Source: Camarhynchus parvulus (taxonomy: Eukaryota > Chordata > Aves > Passeriformes > Thraupidae). Taken from it: a stretch of DNA of 64,000 bases. Below the pieces are notes generated by a model. The model worked only from the letters and a program-made list of their open reading frames with translations, made no database searches and was not told where the DNA came from. Shown here one piece after another: positions 42,001 through 52,548 of the stretch. The position numbers and the translations under genes were made by a program. Each line of letters begins with the position of its first letter. Within the stretch, counting starts at the first letter, position 1. The stretch is taken from positions 13,850,501 to 13,914,500 of the forward strand of contig NC_044578.1 of NCBI RefSeq assembly GCF_901933205.1. The letters run 5' to 3'.

Positions 42001-43512
42001 TGAAGTGTTGGGTTATATATGGCATGGAATATATCCCCTCTGCCTATTTGTGAGCCCTGGTAAGGCCAACACATCCTCATGATCTTTGCTACCTCTTGTT
42101 TCTGGCAGCAGAGCCTTGAACCAATGGGATGTTGTGGATGTCATAATTGGTCTTGGAACAGAGCAGGTGAAAGGCTGGAAGGCATGAGGTGGCATCCAGA
42201 GAAGGTCACAGCACCAGACCCTGATGGAGGAGCAGCCTGAGCACCTCTGCGATAGCTGATGATTACCCGAATTAGCAGATGGCTGTGCAGAATGTAGGCA
42301 TTTCGACAGTTGGTTCCAAATTTTGACCAGGGACTGGAGAAAGAAGTTACATTTCCAGAGTATCTGGAGCCTGCAAGCACAGGGCATTCCTGGGCTTTGT
42401 GTAGAGTCTAGAAATGTAATGGGTTGTGCTGGCTGAGGCCAATCACAAGTGTAGCAGTGCTCATGAGGAAGAATGTAGCCAAATTTGTAAAATCTGTCTG
42501 TTGGCATTTTTATTGTTTTATCACTGTCATGGGCAGTTTGTCAGCATGAGGGTTTTTTTCTGAGGCACAGGGCTGTTATGAAATGGTTATATAATGTCCA
42601 AGGGTGGGTATCTGCTGACATTTGAAAACTATGCAGTGAGAAGTATGGTGGTGAAAAATGAGAGGTATGTCTTTAACACGTGTTGACTGTAAGACAGGAG
42701 ACAGATTGTGGAAAACATATTTCAATCTTTCTTAAGAATAGCCTAAAGTTTTAAAAAGACACATTGTAGATGTGCAGAAATAGATGTGTTTCCATTTTCA
42801 CAAAAACGAATATTTAGTATTACCCATTGTAAGCATGCAAAATTACATAATTTGCAAATAATTATAGTGTTAAATACAGCTTTCAGTTTCTTTTCCTTAT
42901 ATTTTGTGCCATTAAAAGTTACACTTTCTAGACTTACTCCACAGTTGAAAATACTAAGATTTCTTGTGAAAGAATGAAATCTTATCAGCAAAATTTAAAT
43001 GTGTTTGGTTCATTCGCAGAATAAGTAGAACCCAGTTTGAAAAAGTATAATGCAGTTGTGTTTAAATGTGCAATAGAATTCAACTTCTTCACTGATTTTA
43101 TCCACAGAGGAAAATAAAAAGGTTTTTCTTCCTCCAGTAATAAAATAAGTTTGTTCAGTAACTTCCTTGCTTAGGAAGTTGATTAGTTGAAAGCATGAGA
43201 TTACTAAAGATTAGATTCCAGCTGGTTATGTTTGCTGTGATGATGTGGTACTCCATCTTAAAAACAGGGGAGGAACTGCAGAATAGTTACTTTTGGTTTT
43301 TTTCACGTGTGGTTGTGGTAAATGAAAAAAATGCCTATCTACTTTCTGATCTTCTAGACGGGTTGTTTGTAGTACTCTAACATAATAAAGTATGAAGTGT
43401 AATGCATTAAAAAGCTATGAGAACACATACTAGCAAAATTATTGCTTGTTTGTTTTTTAAAAAACAAAACACTTTTCAATGTACATGAAAAGAAACTTTT
43501 CACTGTATAAGC
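39053..43512 (+). other. PRKACB: PRKACB intron 1, segment upstream of the C-beta-2 promoter
   Basis: This is AT-rich intronic DNA to about 41.4 kb. It is followed by a stretch at 41.44-42.51 kb with higher GC and two long antisense frames (160 and 164 codons). I do not recognise either product, and they lack any conserved motif. The block could be an old, unnamed repeat. Beyond 42.6 kb the sequence is AT-rich again. Confidence 0.6.
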
Positions 43513-43546
43513 CAGTACATCATAGAGCTCAGTACATCATAGAGCT
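43513..43546. repeat. 17-bp perfect tandem duplication
   Basis: CAGTACATCATAGAGCT occurs twice in direct succession (43513-43529 and 43530-43546) with no mismatch. It sits about 150 bases upstream of the C-beta-2 start codon, directly before the ETS motif, so it falls within the presumed promoter. The perfect identity suggests a recent slippage event. Confidence 0.9.
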
Positions 43547-43693
43547 TTTCTTAACAGGAAGTAGAAGAGAGTCGTGGTTAGCAAACACTGCAGGCAGGAA
43601 GCTCGGCACATGCATAGCTCTGAGTGGCGCTGGGGCGTCCAGCTCCCTTTAAATGTCTTCTCTTATGCTGTTGTGAGTCCCTGGTGTGTGTAG
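43547..43693 (+). promoter_or_regulatory. PRKACB: Presumed C-beta-2 promoter and leader with ETS and RUNX motifs
   Basis: The DNA just before the C-beta-2 exon holds ACAGGAAGT at 43554-43562, a consensus ETS-family site, and CGTGGTT at 43573-43579, which fits the RUNX core YGYGGTY; the gap between them is 10 bases. A second GGAA-core site, CAGGAAG, lies at 43595-43601. There is no CpG island; local GC rises modestly near 43.6 kb. CCCTTTAAATG around 43.65 kb is the nearest AT-rich core element. The in-frame stop TAG at 43691-43693 abuts the ATG, so translation cannot extend upstream. Promoter function is inferred from position and motifs. Confidence 0.5.
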
Positions 43694-43874
43694 ATGGCAG
43701 GGCACAAGGAGGTCCCTTGCAGCCAGGGCACGGCCACGGCGCTGCAGAGACTGGAAGGGTTTGCTAACCGCCTCTTCCATAGGCACTCCAAGAATGGTGC
43801 GCATGAGCAGAGAGCGGCTCTGGAAAATGAGAGCCAGCAGTGCTCTGAGTACACTGTCCAGTGGGATGCATCAA
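43694..43874 (+). CDS. PRKACB: PRKACB alternative exon 1 (C-beta-2), 60-residue non-myristoylated N-terminus
   Basis: This alternative first exon encodes MAGHKEVPCSQGTATALQ, then the conserved core RLEGFANRLFHRHSK and ALENES, and ends QWDAS plus one base. It corresponds to the mammalian C-beta-2 exon, whose product shares the pattern TALQ-LEGFA-RLFHRHSK, a similar ALEN segment and a WD near the end; the mammalian segment is a few residues longer near its N-terminus. The start is fixed by an in-frame TAG immediately upstream, and G follows the ATG. The donor at 43875 is the consensus GTAAGT. The carried base A plus TG of exon 2 gives Met61, as in mammalian C-beta-2. There is no Gly2, so no N-myristoylation. 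In mammals this form is prominent in lymphoid tissue (established knowledge). Confidence 0.93.
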
Positions 43875-45628
43875 GTAAGTGTGGGGAGGGGTTTGTTTCT
43901 TTTATAGGTGGCTGCTCTTCAGTTTGCCTCGTGAATGAAGTGTGAACACTGATGTGTGATAGGTTCCGGGGCACTTTTGTAATTCGTGACCTGAAGTTAT
44001 TAATGGGAAGAAGAGCATATTGCATCAGGCAGGGGGAAGATGGGGGCTGGTTCATGGACTGGTGGCTGGCAGGAAAATTTATCATGCATTCCTTTTTCTT
44101 TCAGAGCACAGTTGACTTGTTTTGGCAAGCCCCCACTCCAGTTCTTACTTCTAAATTACTTATTTTCAAATTAAATCAGTGAGTTCAGCAGATGTAGAAG
44201 ACTCTAACTAAAGACTAGAATATTTAAACTTCAAAATAGGCAGACATTGCTGTGCAGATTAAAATTCTAATTAAAGGGATTTTCATTATTCATAGTTTTA
44301 TTTTAAGGGATATATACATCAGAAATGGTCTATATAGCGGTAAACAATATAAAATTGAGTTTGATTTTAACTATTACATATTAACTTAGTGTGGGAATGC
44401 TGATTAGCTTTAATTTCTTAATTAGTGAACAGTTTATAGTATTATTTGTATGGATTAAAATTTTTCATGGTTGTATTTTGAGCAATGAAAAAGATTTCAA
44501 AAAGTCACAATCTAAATAAATTGACATTTGATTTTCTTTTTAATTTTAAAGCTGTGTAGTATTTTGCAAAGCAATTCTTGTCTCTGGTTAAATACTCATT
44601 TTAAAATGTTACAATATGGTAATTTATGATAATTTCGTTCCAAATTTCAGATTCATTGATGGATTTGAGATAGCACAATTATTTCAGTTGAAGATAGGCC
44701 ATGTTGGAAATTCTCAGCATCACAGTATTGCCATGAAGAAAATCAGCATTTATACTTCTTACTTGAAATTTAAATTATTTTATGAGTAGGTAGTGAATCT
44801 ATTCTCAGAGCATAAGCCGTAAACATGGAAACAAAAAGGTGTTAATGCAGTGATCTAAAATAGATTAAATCTAGGTCTCCCAAATGAGACAGGAAAGAAT
44901 TGACTCGTTTTGTTGGGAAGATAAATGATGAAAGTGCATAAATTCTGGGCTTTCACTTCTCCATAATATTTTCAGCTTGGTAAAAATAGGCACATACTTG
45001 TGTTTATGTAGAAGGTCTTTTTTATGTAAATAGCTGTTTGGAAAAAAAAAACACTGAAGCATTTTTGTTTATATAACATGAAAAAACCCATGGTAATGAC
45101 CTACTGACACTCACAAATTGCGACCTGTTTTGTACAAGTTTCTACTTTCTTCCCCTCTTCATAAGGCAGGCTTCCTAGTGTGACATGTTTGATGAGGAAA
45201 TGGACTGTTGTGTCTCTTGATAAACATGGTGAAAATGACTGTTCTGTGCTATTTTAAGTTGTAATTAAGCAGAACAGTTGCATGCAGTTTTCTGAGCTGA
45301 AGTTGTTGAGCTGGTAACTAAATGGTGGGTGACTATGTAGCTTTGGTTTTGGGATGAAATTCTGAATCTTCATCCTGAAACTCTACCTTCAATCTCTAGA
45401 TTATTTTTAAAAAGTAATAATATAAATTACTGTAGGTACTCATGAACTGAGTTCACATTTAAAGGTTCTCATTTTGCTACCACTGAAGTCAGACTGATAG
45501 AGAAGAAAAGGAGTACAGTGGAGGAAGTGTTTCTGTCTACTCCTGACTTCTAATTAGATCTTCAGAAAAATACATCATCACTGAAAATAGTTTGTAAAAC
45601 ATGAAAGAGAAACAAGGTGTTTGGGGTT

Positions 45629-45676
45629 TTTTGTTAATTTCATTTTGGTTGGTTTTGTTAATTTCATTTTGGTTGG
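45629..45676. repeat. 24-bp perfect tandem duplication in a G/T-rich tract
   Basis: Two successive identical 24-bp units, each beginning TTTTGTTAATTTC and ending TTGG, occupy 45629-45652 and 45653-45676, followed by a further G/T-rich tail to about 45705. This is a simple slippage duplication. Confidence 0.85.
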
Positions 45677-47076
45677 GGGTCGTTTTGTTTTGTTGTGGGG
45701 GGATTTTATATCCAAGAGTGCAATGTCATAGAATTGCCTAGAGTCACTGAATTAAGCTTGTAGATTAATTTCCCAGATAGTTTATTGAATAAGCAGTGTT
45801 TGAGAAACATGCTGGTGTTTGTCTTGGAAGGATATTTGAGTATTCCCAATTATTCTGCCTATATCACTGGAACTTAAAAACATTAGTGTAAAGTTTAAGG
45901 TGAAACTACGTAGCAGACAGCATGAATTACTCTTGAAATTCAAGACAAAAACATTCTAACTCCTGGAAAAAAAACTGCAAAGCAACTTCTCAGAGTTTTT
46001 GTTGTTTTAGGCTTCAGCTAGAATCCATTTGAAAAGGAAGTGAATGTATTTGTATCTTCTGGTGTAATGAAATACAGTAGCAGCTCTGTTTTTTTACAAG
46101 CGGTTTCTGCAGAAGCTCTGGGGTTGCTGAAGGGGAAGGAGCTGCTGCTTGTTTGGGTGGACTTTGGTTGTCAGTTACTGTTGTCAGTGTTATGATTTGA
46201 ATGAATTACCATGTGGTCTATGGCCTTTGGGGATTTTCAGTGGTTGGGTTTGAAACTTAACATCTTTGCTTTGTTATTTTGATATATAAAGTGTACAGTT
46301 TCTCCGACTTGCCTTGGATACTTGGTTGATGCATGAAGTTAATGTGTTTTGTAATGTCCTCAGAGTCCAGTAGGGCAGAGGTGACTCAGGGCACCACAGG
46401 CCTTGAAATATGTTTTAAAAAGTTGACTGAGCACACATGTGATGGTACAGCCTGAACTGGTGACCTGGTCAGTTGTGCTGCACTGCCTAAGGGTGAAAGG
46501 GACGTGATGGGAGCCTTCAGAATGATGCATTTCATTCTTTGTTTAGAAGTCTTGACTGTGACCACTTGCAACTGTATGGAACCTACATTTTGGTTTTTGC
46601 TTTGTTTTCTTAGTTGCATGTAGCTCTTTCAAAAACTGAAATGCGAAAGGAAAGGAGAACAAGGATGCTTGATTTTGAATGTAGAGACAGTAAGATCAGT
46701 GTGTCTTATATTCTTGAACCAATAAAAGTGTTTTCCAAATCTGCATAAGAATATCAACAACTTGGATACCTGAAATGGTCAGAAGGGTCACCACTAGTGC
46801 ATCTGCCGTCTTCATAGTCTCTAAATTGAAAGTGGATGCGAGATAAACAATCAAAAGAATATAATTTGATCTCTGATTCAAAATAATACCAGTATACTTC
46901 CAAACACAGTAGAATGATTTCTAGAGATTTAGCTGAATAGTTACTTGTATATGTGTGTAGAGAGAGAAAAACACATGTTAAATATGAAATAATGTACAGA
47001 GCATACTGTATGAATTGCTTAAAGCTTTAGAATAACTACTAGTTGGGTACAAGTCAACAGATAATTCTGGTCTAAG

Positions 47077-47090
47077 GTTGCCATGGAAAC
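47077..47090. promoter_or_regulatory. X-box-like RFX motif
   Basis: GTTGCCATGGAAAC differs by a single base from the symmetric X-box GTTGCCATGGCAAC. It lies 3.2 kb downstream of the C-beta-2 exon. It is a motif match only; there is no other evidence of function. Confidence 0.45.
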
Positions 47091-48639
47091 AACCAGTGCT
47101 TGATATAATTGAGAACATCTTAAACCCTCCTGGTGTTTGCATGCTTTTTTCCCCTGCCATTTTGAGTTGCTTTAGACATGAATAGGTAGCATTGGTCAGA
47201 ACAGTAGTAGTTAATGAGCAAAACCAAATACCTGTGTCCTGAATATTGATTTTGATATCCTACTGGTATCTCGTGCTTTGTAGTTTTTTGCATCACAAGG
47301 AGCTCATAAGGAAGAGCAGCTCTCTGGATTCTGTGTGCTCTCTTTCTGGTTAGTGTGTAAGTGTATTTAGAGATTGAAGCACTGATTTGGTAGAGATTAA
47401 CATATTTCATCAACTGTTGGATTAATATTTGGAGCAATATGTTTCTGAAAACTAGCTCTTCAGCATGAATGGTAAGTCTTTTCTATTTCCTTTTGACACG
47501 TTTTTTGTTCTGTCTTCACAATCAGGGAAAATCTACCAGCTTTCCCTTTCTTGTCTGCAGAGCTGCATCGGCTGCTGATTTCTTTGTTTTTGTAATCGAC
47601 TCGCTGTGGGTTTCTATGTAAAATTATTAGTCTCAAAGATTTGCAGTTTTTTATTAAACAGTTTGCTTTGCATGACTGGTATTTAGTGTTTTAAATATTA
47701 TTTTAAAGCTTTCTTTTAGAAATACCTGATTTGGACAATTTTGTAATTGAATATATACATCTCTTCACTTAATTTTCTGTGTTACTCATAGTAAATTATT
47801 TTCTGTGAATTTTTACAAATCAGAAAGGCCTTCTGAAATTATGGTAATCATCACCTGAAAAATCTAAACGGGCTTTTGTTTTTCATCTGAACCAGCTTAT
47901 TCTGCTATTATTTTAGTCTTCCAAATGCTGGGATGGCAAAATAGTTGAGGTCATTCATGGAAGTAAGGGAGGGGAGTCTCATTTGAAATGAGATACTGCA
48001 ATAGATCTAGTAAACTTATCAGGCAGGTATTTACTTTCCAAAACCACTGTGACTCGTTATTATAATGTACTTCGAATATAATGGGGTTATGAAGTGCTAT
48101 AGTCTTACTTGTAATATTATTGAAAGTTATTTTTTTCAATATATAGACTGTAAATCTGTTTTCTTAGAAAAATATATCCTGTGCAAATTGTTTTCAAAAA
48201 GCCCAAATATGCTAGTTTCCGGAGTGATGCCTTTTTGTTTCAAACAGATAGTCTGGAGCTTTGGAAAATGACTTGAGACAGAGGTTTTTTGAAAAGAAAG
48301 AGCAGTTAATCACGTATGTGGGGTGTTTGTGTGCATGTGTGTCTGTGTGGTTTTGCTTAATGCTACAAATTTAAAGGACCATTTTTACAAAGATTTCATT
48401 TGTGTGCATGGCAGGGAGGAGTTATCCCACTGCCTTACCTAATATCAGCTTATCTATACTTATCTCATACAAATGTGTTGAGGTCATCTTCCCCAGAATG
48501 GAAAGTGTGGCTGTCATTTCCTGGGTGTACAAAGTACAAATGTCAAAACCGATGCAGTTATTAAGGCAGTGTTTCAGTACTTTGTACCTGCACGATGGAG
48601 ATTTGTGGCACAGCATCATTCATGGCTGTTTGAATAAAC

Positions 48640-48880
48640 CCAAATGCAGGCTGTCCCTGAGAGTGCTGTCCCAGCCCCGGGTGTGTGCTCCCCACATCCC
48701 TGCAGGGATGCTGGCAGGTGGGAGCACAGCATGGACCTGCTGTGGCCACATTGCCCCGCAGGGACACGATGGCGTCCCGGCGTCCCCGGCACCACCTGCC
48801 CCCGCTCAGCCTCGGGGGAGGGGGGAAGCGACAGCCTCTGCATTTCCTCCATGTCACAGCCACCTCCTCTGCTCATGGAG
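48640..48880. other. Isolated GC-rich patch in intron
   Basis: A sharp local rise in GC within an otherwise AT-rich intron, with scattered CpG (for example ATGGCGTCCCGGCGTCCCCG near 48770) and frames open on both strands. It is too short and too poor in CpG to call a CpG island with confidence. I see no conserved protein and no transposon signature. It could be a small GC-biased repeat or an unmarked regulatory site. Confidence 0.5.
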
Positions 48881-49140
48881 AGGTCTCTCCTGGGGTCAGA
48901 AAGTCTCCACTTTTCACCAGCCGGTACCAGGCTGGCTTTTCCATCACCTTTTCCTCTGTTTCTCTTACAGTTAGGTCATAGCCTCCATAGGAATTGAGAA
49001 TTGTGGAAGTCAGCTCTGTGAATTCTGAGTTTTGGGGTTTTGTTTGGATATTCTCTTATGATTTATGAGTCACAAAGGAATAAATTTCACACAGGCTAGG
49101 TGAGAAAGAGGTTACAGTTGTTTGTAACCTCAACAATTAT

Positions 49141-49230
49141 GTTGGTTTTTTGTTTGTTTAGTGGTGGGGGTTTTTGGGGGGCTGGTGGTTCTTCTTAGGG
49201 TTGGGGATTTTTTCTTTCCCCTGGGGGTTT
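49141..49230. repeat. G/T-rich tract with long G runs
   Basis: G/T-rich on the + strand, with G runs of five and six at about 49166-49181 and further GGG and GGGG runs by 49206. The spacing of G runs could allow a G-quadruplex in the + (coding-sense) strand and hence in the nascent RNA. Other tracts of this type in the window have shorter G runs. Confidence 0.7.
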
Positions 49231-50357
49231 ATTCTGCAATTTGCATTTGTAGATTTTATTCATCTTGACATGCAGGCTCCCAGTTCCATTAAAACATAGA
49301 AATAAATAGGAACAACTTTTAACAGGTGTTGATTCCCAATCAAAAATACCTATAAATTAGTCTAATTTTGACAAGGGAAAGGCAACTATCTCCTGCTCCA
49401 TCAAGTTTAAGTCTTTGCTGTAAACATTTCCCTATTTAAACCACTTATGCTTTTCAATGCATTTTTGTGGCTGGCTTCACTGCAGCAGTGTTACATTACA
49501 CCCTGTCAGCGGATAAAATCAGATGCTTTCCTTATGAAAGACGGCCAAGATACAAGTGAAACCTTGATGAAAAAAATATGTATTTTCTTCAATTGCAAGT
49601 ACAAGTGGCTAATTTTTTCCCCTTTTATTTGTTCCTTTTTTTTCCCTCCCCAGAAAAGGTCTGGTTATATGCTTAGATTTTTTGTTTTCTAGAAAGACTC
49701 AAAGGAAAAGGTGGTTTTCTGTTTCTTTGGAGTTAGACTTTTGTTTTGAACAGCTTGAACAGATAAAACTGTAAGGTCAAGTAACTAATAGCCCCAGCTC
49801 CCAGGGGTGAAAGGTATAGTCTGCTAAATCTTCTGTTTCACTAAGAATAGGCTTAAAATTTGGAAGTGTCACTAATAACATGATTGGGCTACTACTTTCC
49901 AATACTGCAAATAGAGGTAATTGGTGATACAGACATTTGCATTTAAAATACAGATGTGTATGGAGACAGATGGAGCAGTACATGGAAAGGGCGTGAGCCA
50001 CACTGATGCACTCTGCTGAAATATTGCCCAGTTTTGTGCACACTAGAGCATAGGCATGTGTAAGGAGTGAAGGGTGAAGGGAGGGAGTATAAATATATTG
50101 GTTATGTGCACTGAGAACATTTCTAACAGCAAGGGACAATAAGCAGCAATTGATTTTCCCCACTGCTCGAAAGATTGTAAAAAATGGAAGGATGCCATGG
50201 AATTTCTGGGTGCCAGAACCACGTATCTTCCTATGTGTGTCTCATGGGTCTAATGCTTTCTTCTTTTCAAAAATTACCTACTGTTACCCATTACCCTCTG
50301 ACAGCAAACTACAGCAGTTTCTTGGGTGTTAACTTGGGTTTGTGTTTTATTCTAATT

Positions 50358-50522
50358 CTTGTACAAAATATTTGAAAAAGACAAGACAAAGGCTGCTGCA
50401 TTTACATAATTCATAAAATACATCCACAAAGCGAACAGTCCCTCACAGTGCTTGGTTTGGGGTAGAAGCAAAAAATGAGAGTAACAGAATTGAGACTTCT
50501 TCCAAAGGAAAGGGTATTTGGT
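50358..50522 (+). repeat. Diverged direct repeat, copy A
   Basis: This segment aligns by eye with 51409-51587. Shared landmarks, in the same order, are CTTGTA..AAATATTTGAAAA, then CATCCA.A.AG.GAACAG.CCCT, then GCTTGG.GTA, then a CTTC-type block and finally AAGG..A.GGGTATTTG. The two copies have accumulated many substitutions and small gaps. It could be a local duplication or two copies of an interspersed repeat family I cannot name. Confidence 0.5.
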
Positions 50523-51408
50523 ATGTTGTAATCTTGAACTCTGACTTTAGTCACCATTACATTACTTATGTATATTTTTTTATCAGAAAGATTTGGTTTT
50601 TGCCCTCGTTTTTAGTTAACATCTCAAATTGTTTATATATTTGTTGCTCGTTATTCTGAGAGTTTCTGTTAGTCATGCTGTTGTAGGCCAAAGTTCACAG
50701 AAGTTTCCCAGCTTCAATTGTGGAGGTTCTTACGGGTAGTTTTGTAACTTGCACAATGTTTTTGGTGGTTTTTTCTTTATTCATCTTTAGCTGCTGACAG
50801 ATACCCCAGCCCATTAAGAATTAATGTGGTTTAATTTCTTCAGCTTTTTTTTTTCAGGATTTGCAGTTCAGTTCTATGCAAGTTTTATGCATGCCTCTAT
50901 GCCAAATAAGTGATGAATTTACCCAGTTTCTCTCTAAAATCTCATTCTTTATCAGAATGGATAATAAGCATTCTTACCTGCTTTTTACTTGCCTTAATCC
51001 TGAGACAAACAAAAACTTGTTATTCACCCAGTGTGTTGAATTGTGAAATGCGTTTATTTACATAAGACTTCCTTATTCAGGAAGCCAGTCTCTGCTATTT
51101 AAGGGTATAAATGAACTTCTCCTGCTTGGCTGGTTACTGCAGGCAACCCTTTCCTGTAACTATTGAAAGCATGTTCTGCAGGAGCTATGTCAGTGCAGCA
51201 ATGTGTCAGAAGCTCAGATCTTGTGAGGAGATGAAGATCTATTTTGCTGATTTACAGCTGTGAAGATGTCTTGCTGATCCCAAAGTATCTATATGAGAAT
51301 TTTTGTGGAGTTTTACTAATGCAAGGGCTGGAACAAGATAGCTTGTGGGAAGTGGGCTTACATGAGTACCCATAGACCAAGATTGGTGCATCTACTATTA
51401 TTTTTGTG

Positions 51409-51587
51409 CCTTGTATTAAATATTTGAAAAGAAAGAAAAAAGCAACAAAATAGTTTATCTTCTCAAGTAACTTTTGAAATGCATCCATACAGTGAACAGC
51501 CCCTGCAGTTTTTTAGCTTGGAGTATAAGGAAGAAGATAGTTGAGTAAAGCTTCTAAAGGTTTCTTTTAAAAGGAAGGGGTATTTGT
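51409..51587 (+). repeat. Diverged direct repeat, copy B
   Basis: This is the partner of the segment at 50358-50522, about 1.05 kb downstream and in the same orientation. Similarity fades on both sides, which gives an element of roughly 165-180 bp. The flanks hold no obvious target-site duplication. Confidence 0.5.
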
Positions 51588-52491
51588 GCAGGAGTGTGTG
51601 TGGTATTATTCCCTGCTTGCAGGGAATTCGTTAGTAAATATGCAGATAAGATCAACTACCTGCTTACTGTTATGATTTATGTTTACTGTTGATAATAGTC
51701 TAGCCATAAAGCCTGGTCTTAGGGATAGCTGCATGGCAGTATGTTATCCTTTGTAGTCACTGAACTGCTGCAAAGAGGAAATGTGGGGCAGTGATATGGA
51801 GAGGGAGGTGGGTGCTGACCCATTGGCCAGAATCTTAATGGTGCAGAGAGCTTAACTAGAGGGAATCTGCAGCAGGTGCTGAAAACATTTTTCTTGGTAA
51901 GTGGTTTTGACTGTAAGAGGAAAATCTGATTAATTTGTGAATTTGTATTAACTACTAGAATTTGCTAAAAACCTTTACTCAAAAATGTGATACATTTACA
52001 AAATACTTCATAGTAGTGCCCTAGAAGATGTTGTTCTTGGAACTCATTCTTAAACTGTATTCTTTTTTTTCTCCCCACATGGTAACCATGGAAATATATG
52101 TACTGCAGGAACAAAAAATGTTTGAATTTTGACAATTGTCACACAATTTTCAGCTTTCTTTGTTGTATTGTTAATACCTGTTATATTTCACGCAGGAATG
52201 TGGTCTTTTACACTACAGGTCCTGTGATAGTTGTAACATTTTAGATTATTTGCTGGATTAAGTTCAACCACAACTATAGGGGATGGTACTGCACAGCTGC
52301 AGCATAATTCCTGATTGCCTACCAAGTACCTCAGTGTATGACAATTGAGTATATTACATCTTAAGATTCTTCAGTTACATGTTAGGATTCTTCACATAGA
52401 TTTTTTTTCTGTATGAACAAATTTTTTAAATGGAGAGTGTTATGTACTGCATTTGAAAGTAATTGTATTAAACACATAATTCAATATATGC

Positions 52492-52548
52492 ATTATTGTA
52501 TTGAATAATGGAATTATATTGAATAATGGAATTATTCAATACAATAAT
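52492..52548. repeat. 18-bp perfect inverted repeat with nested tandem repeat
   Basis: ATTATTGTATTGAATAAT (52492-52509) is the exact reverse complement of ATTATTCAATACAATAAT (52531-52548), with a 21-base spacer. Overlapping this, an 18-bp unit beginning ATTGAATAATGGAATT is repeated directly at 52500-52517 and 52518-52535. The DNA or RNA could fold into an AT-only hairpin. Such structures often arise by template switching during replication. Confidence 0.9.

Noticed and set aside
43875..43945. Extension of the C-beta-2 frame past 43874
   Set aside because: The frame stays open to 43945, but a consensus GTAAGT donor at 43875 in the right phase and the mammalian exon boundary both end the exon at 43874.
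43663..44085. 140-codon - strand frame over the C-beta-2 exon
   Set aside because: It is the antisense shadow of a real coding exon; the + strand reading matches C-beta-2, with correct phase and donor.
48402..48974. 190-codon + strand open frame
   Set aside because: No recognisable domain. Its second half comes from the GC-rich patch, frames are also open on the opposite strand, and there is no splice or promoter support.
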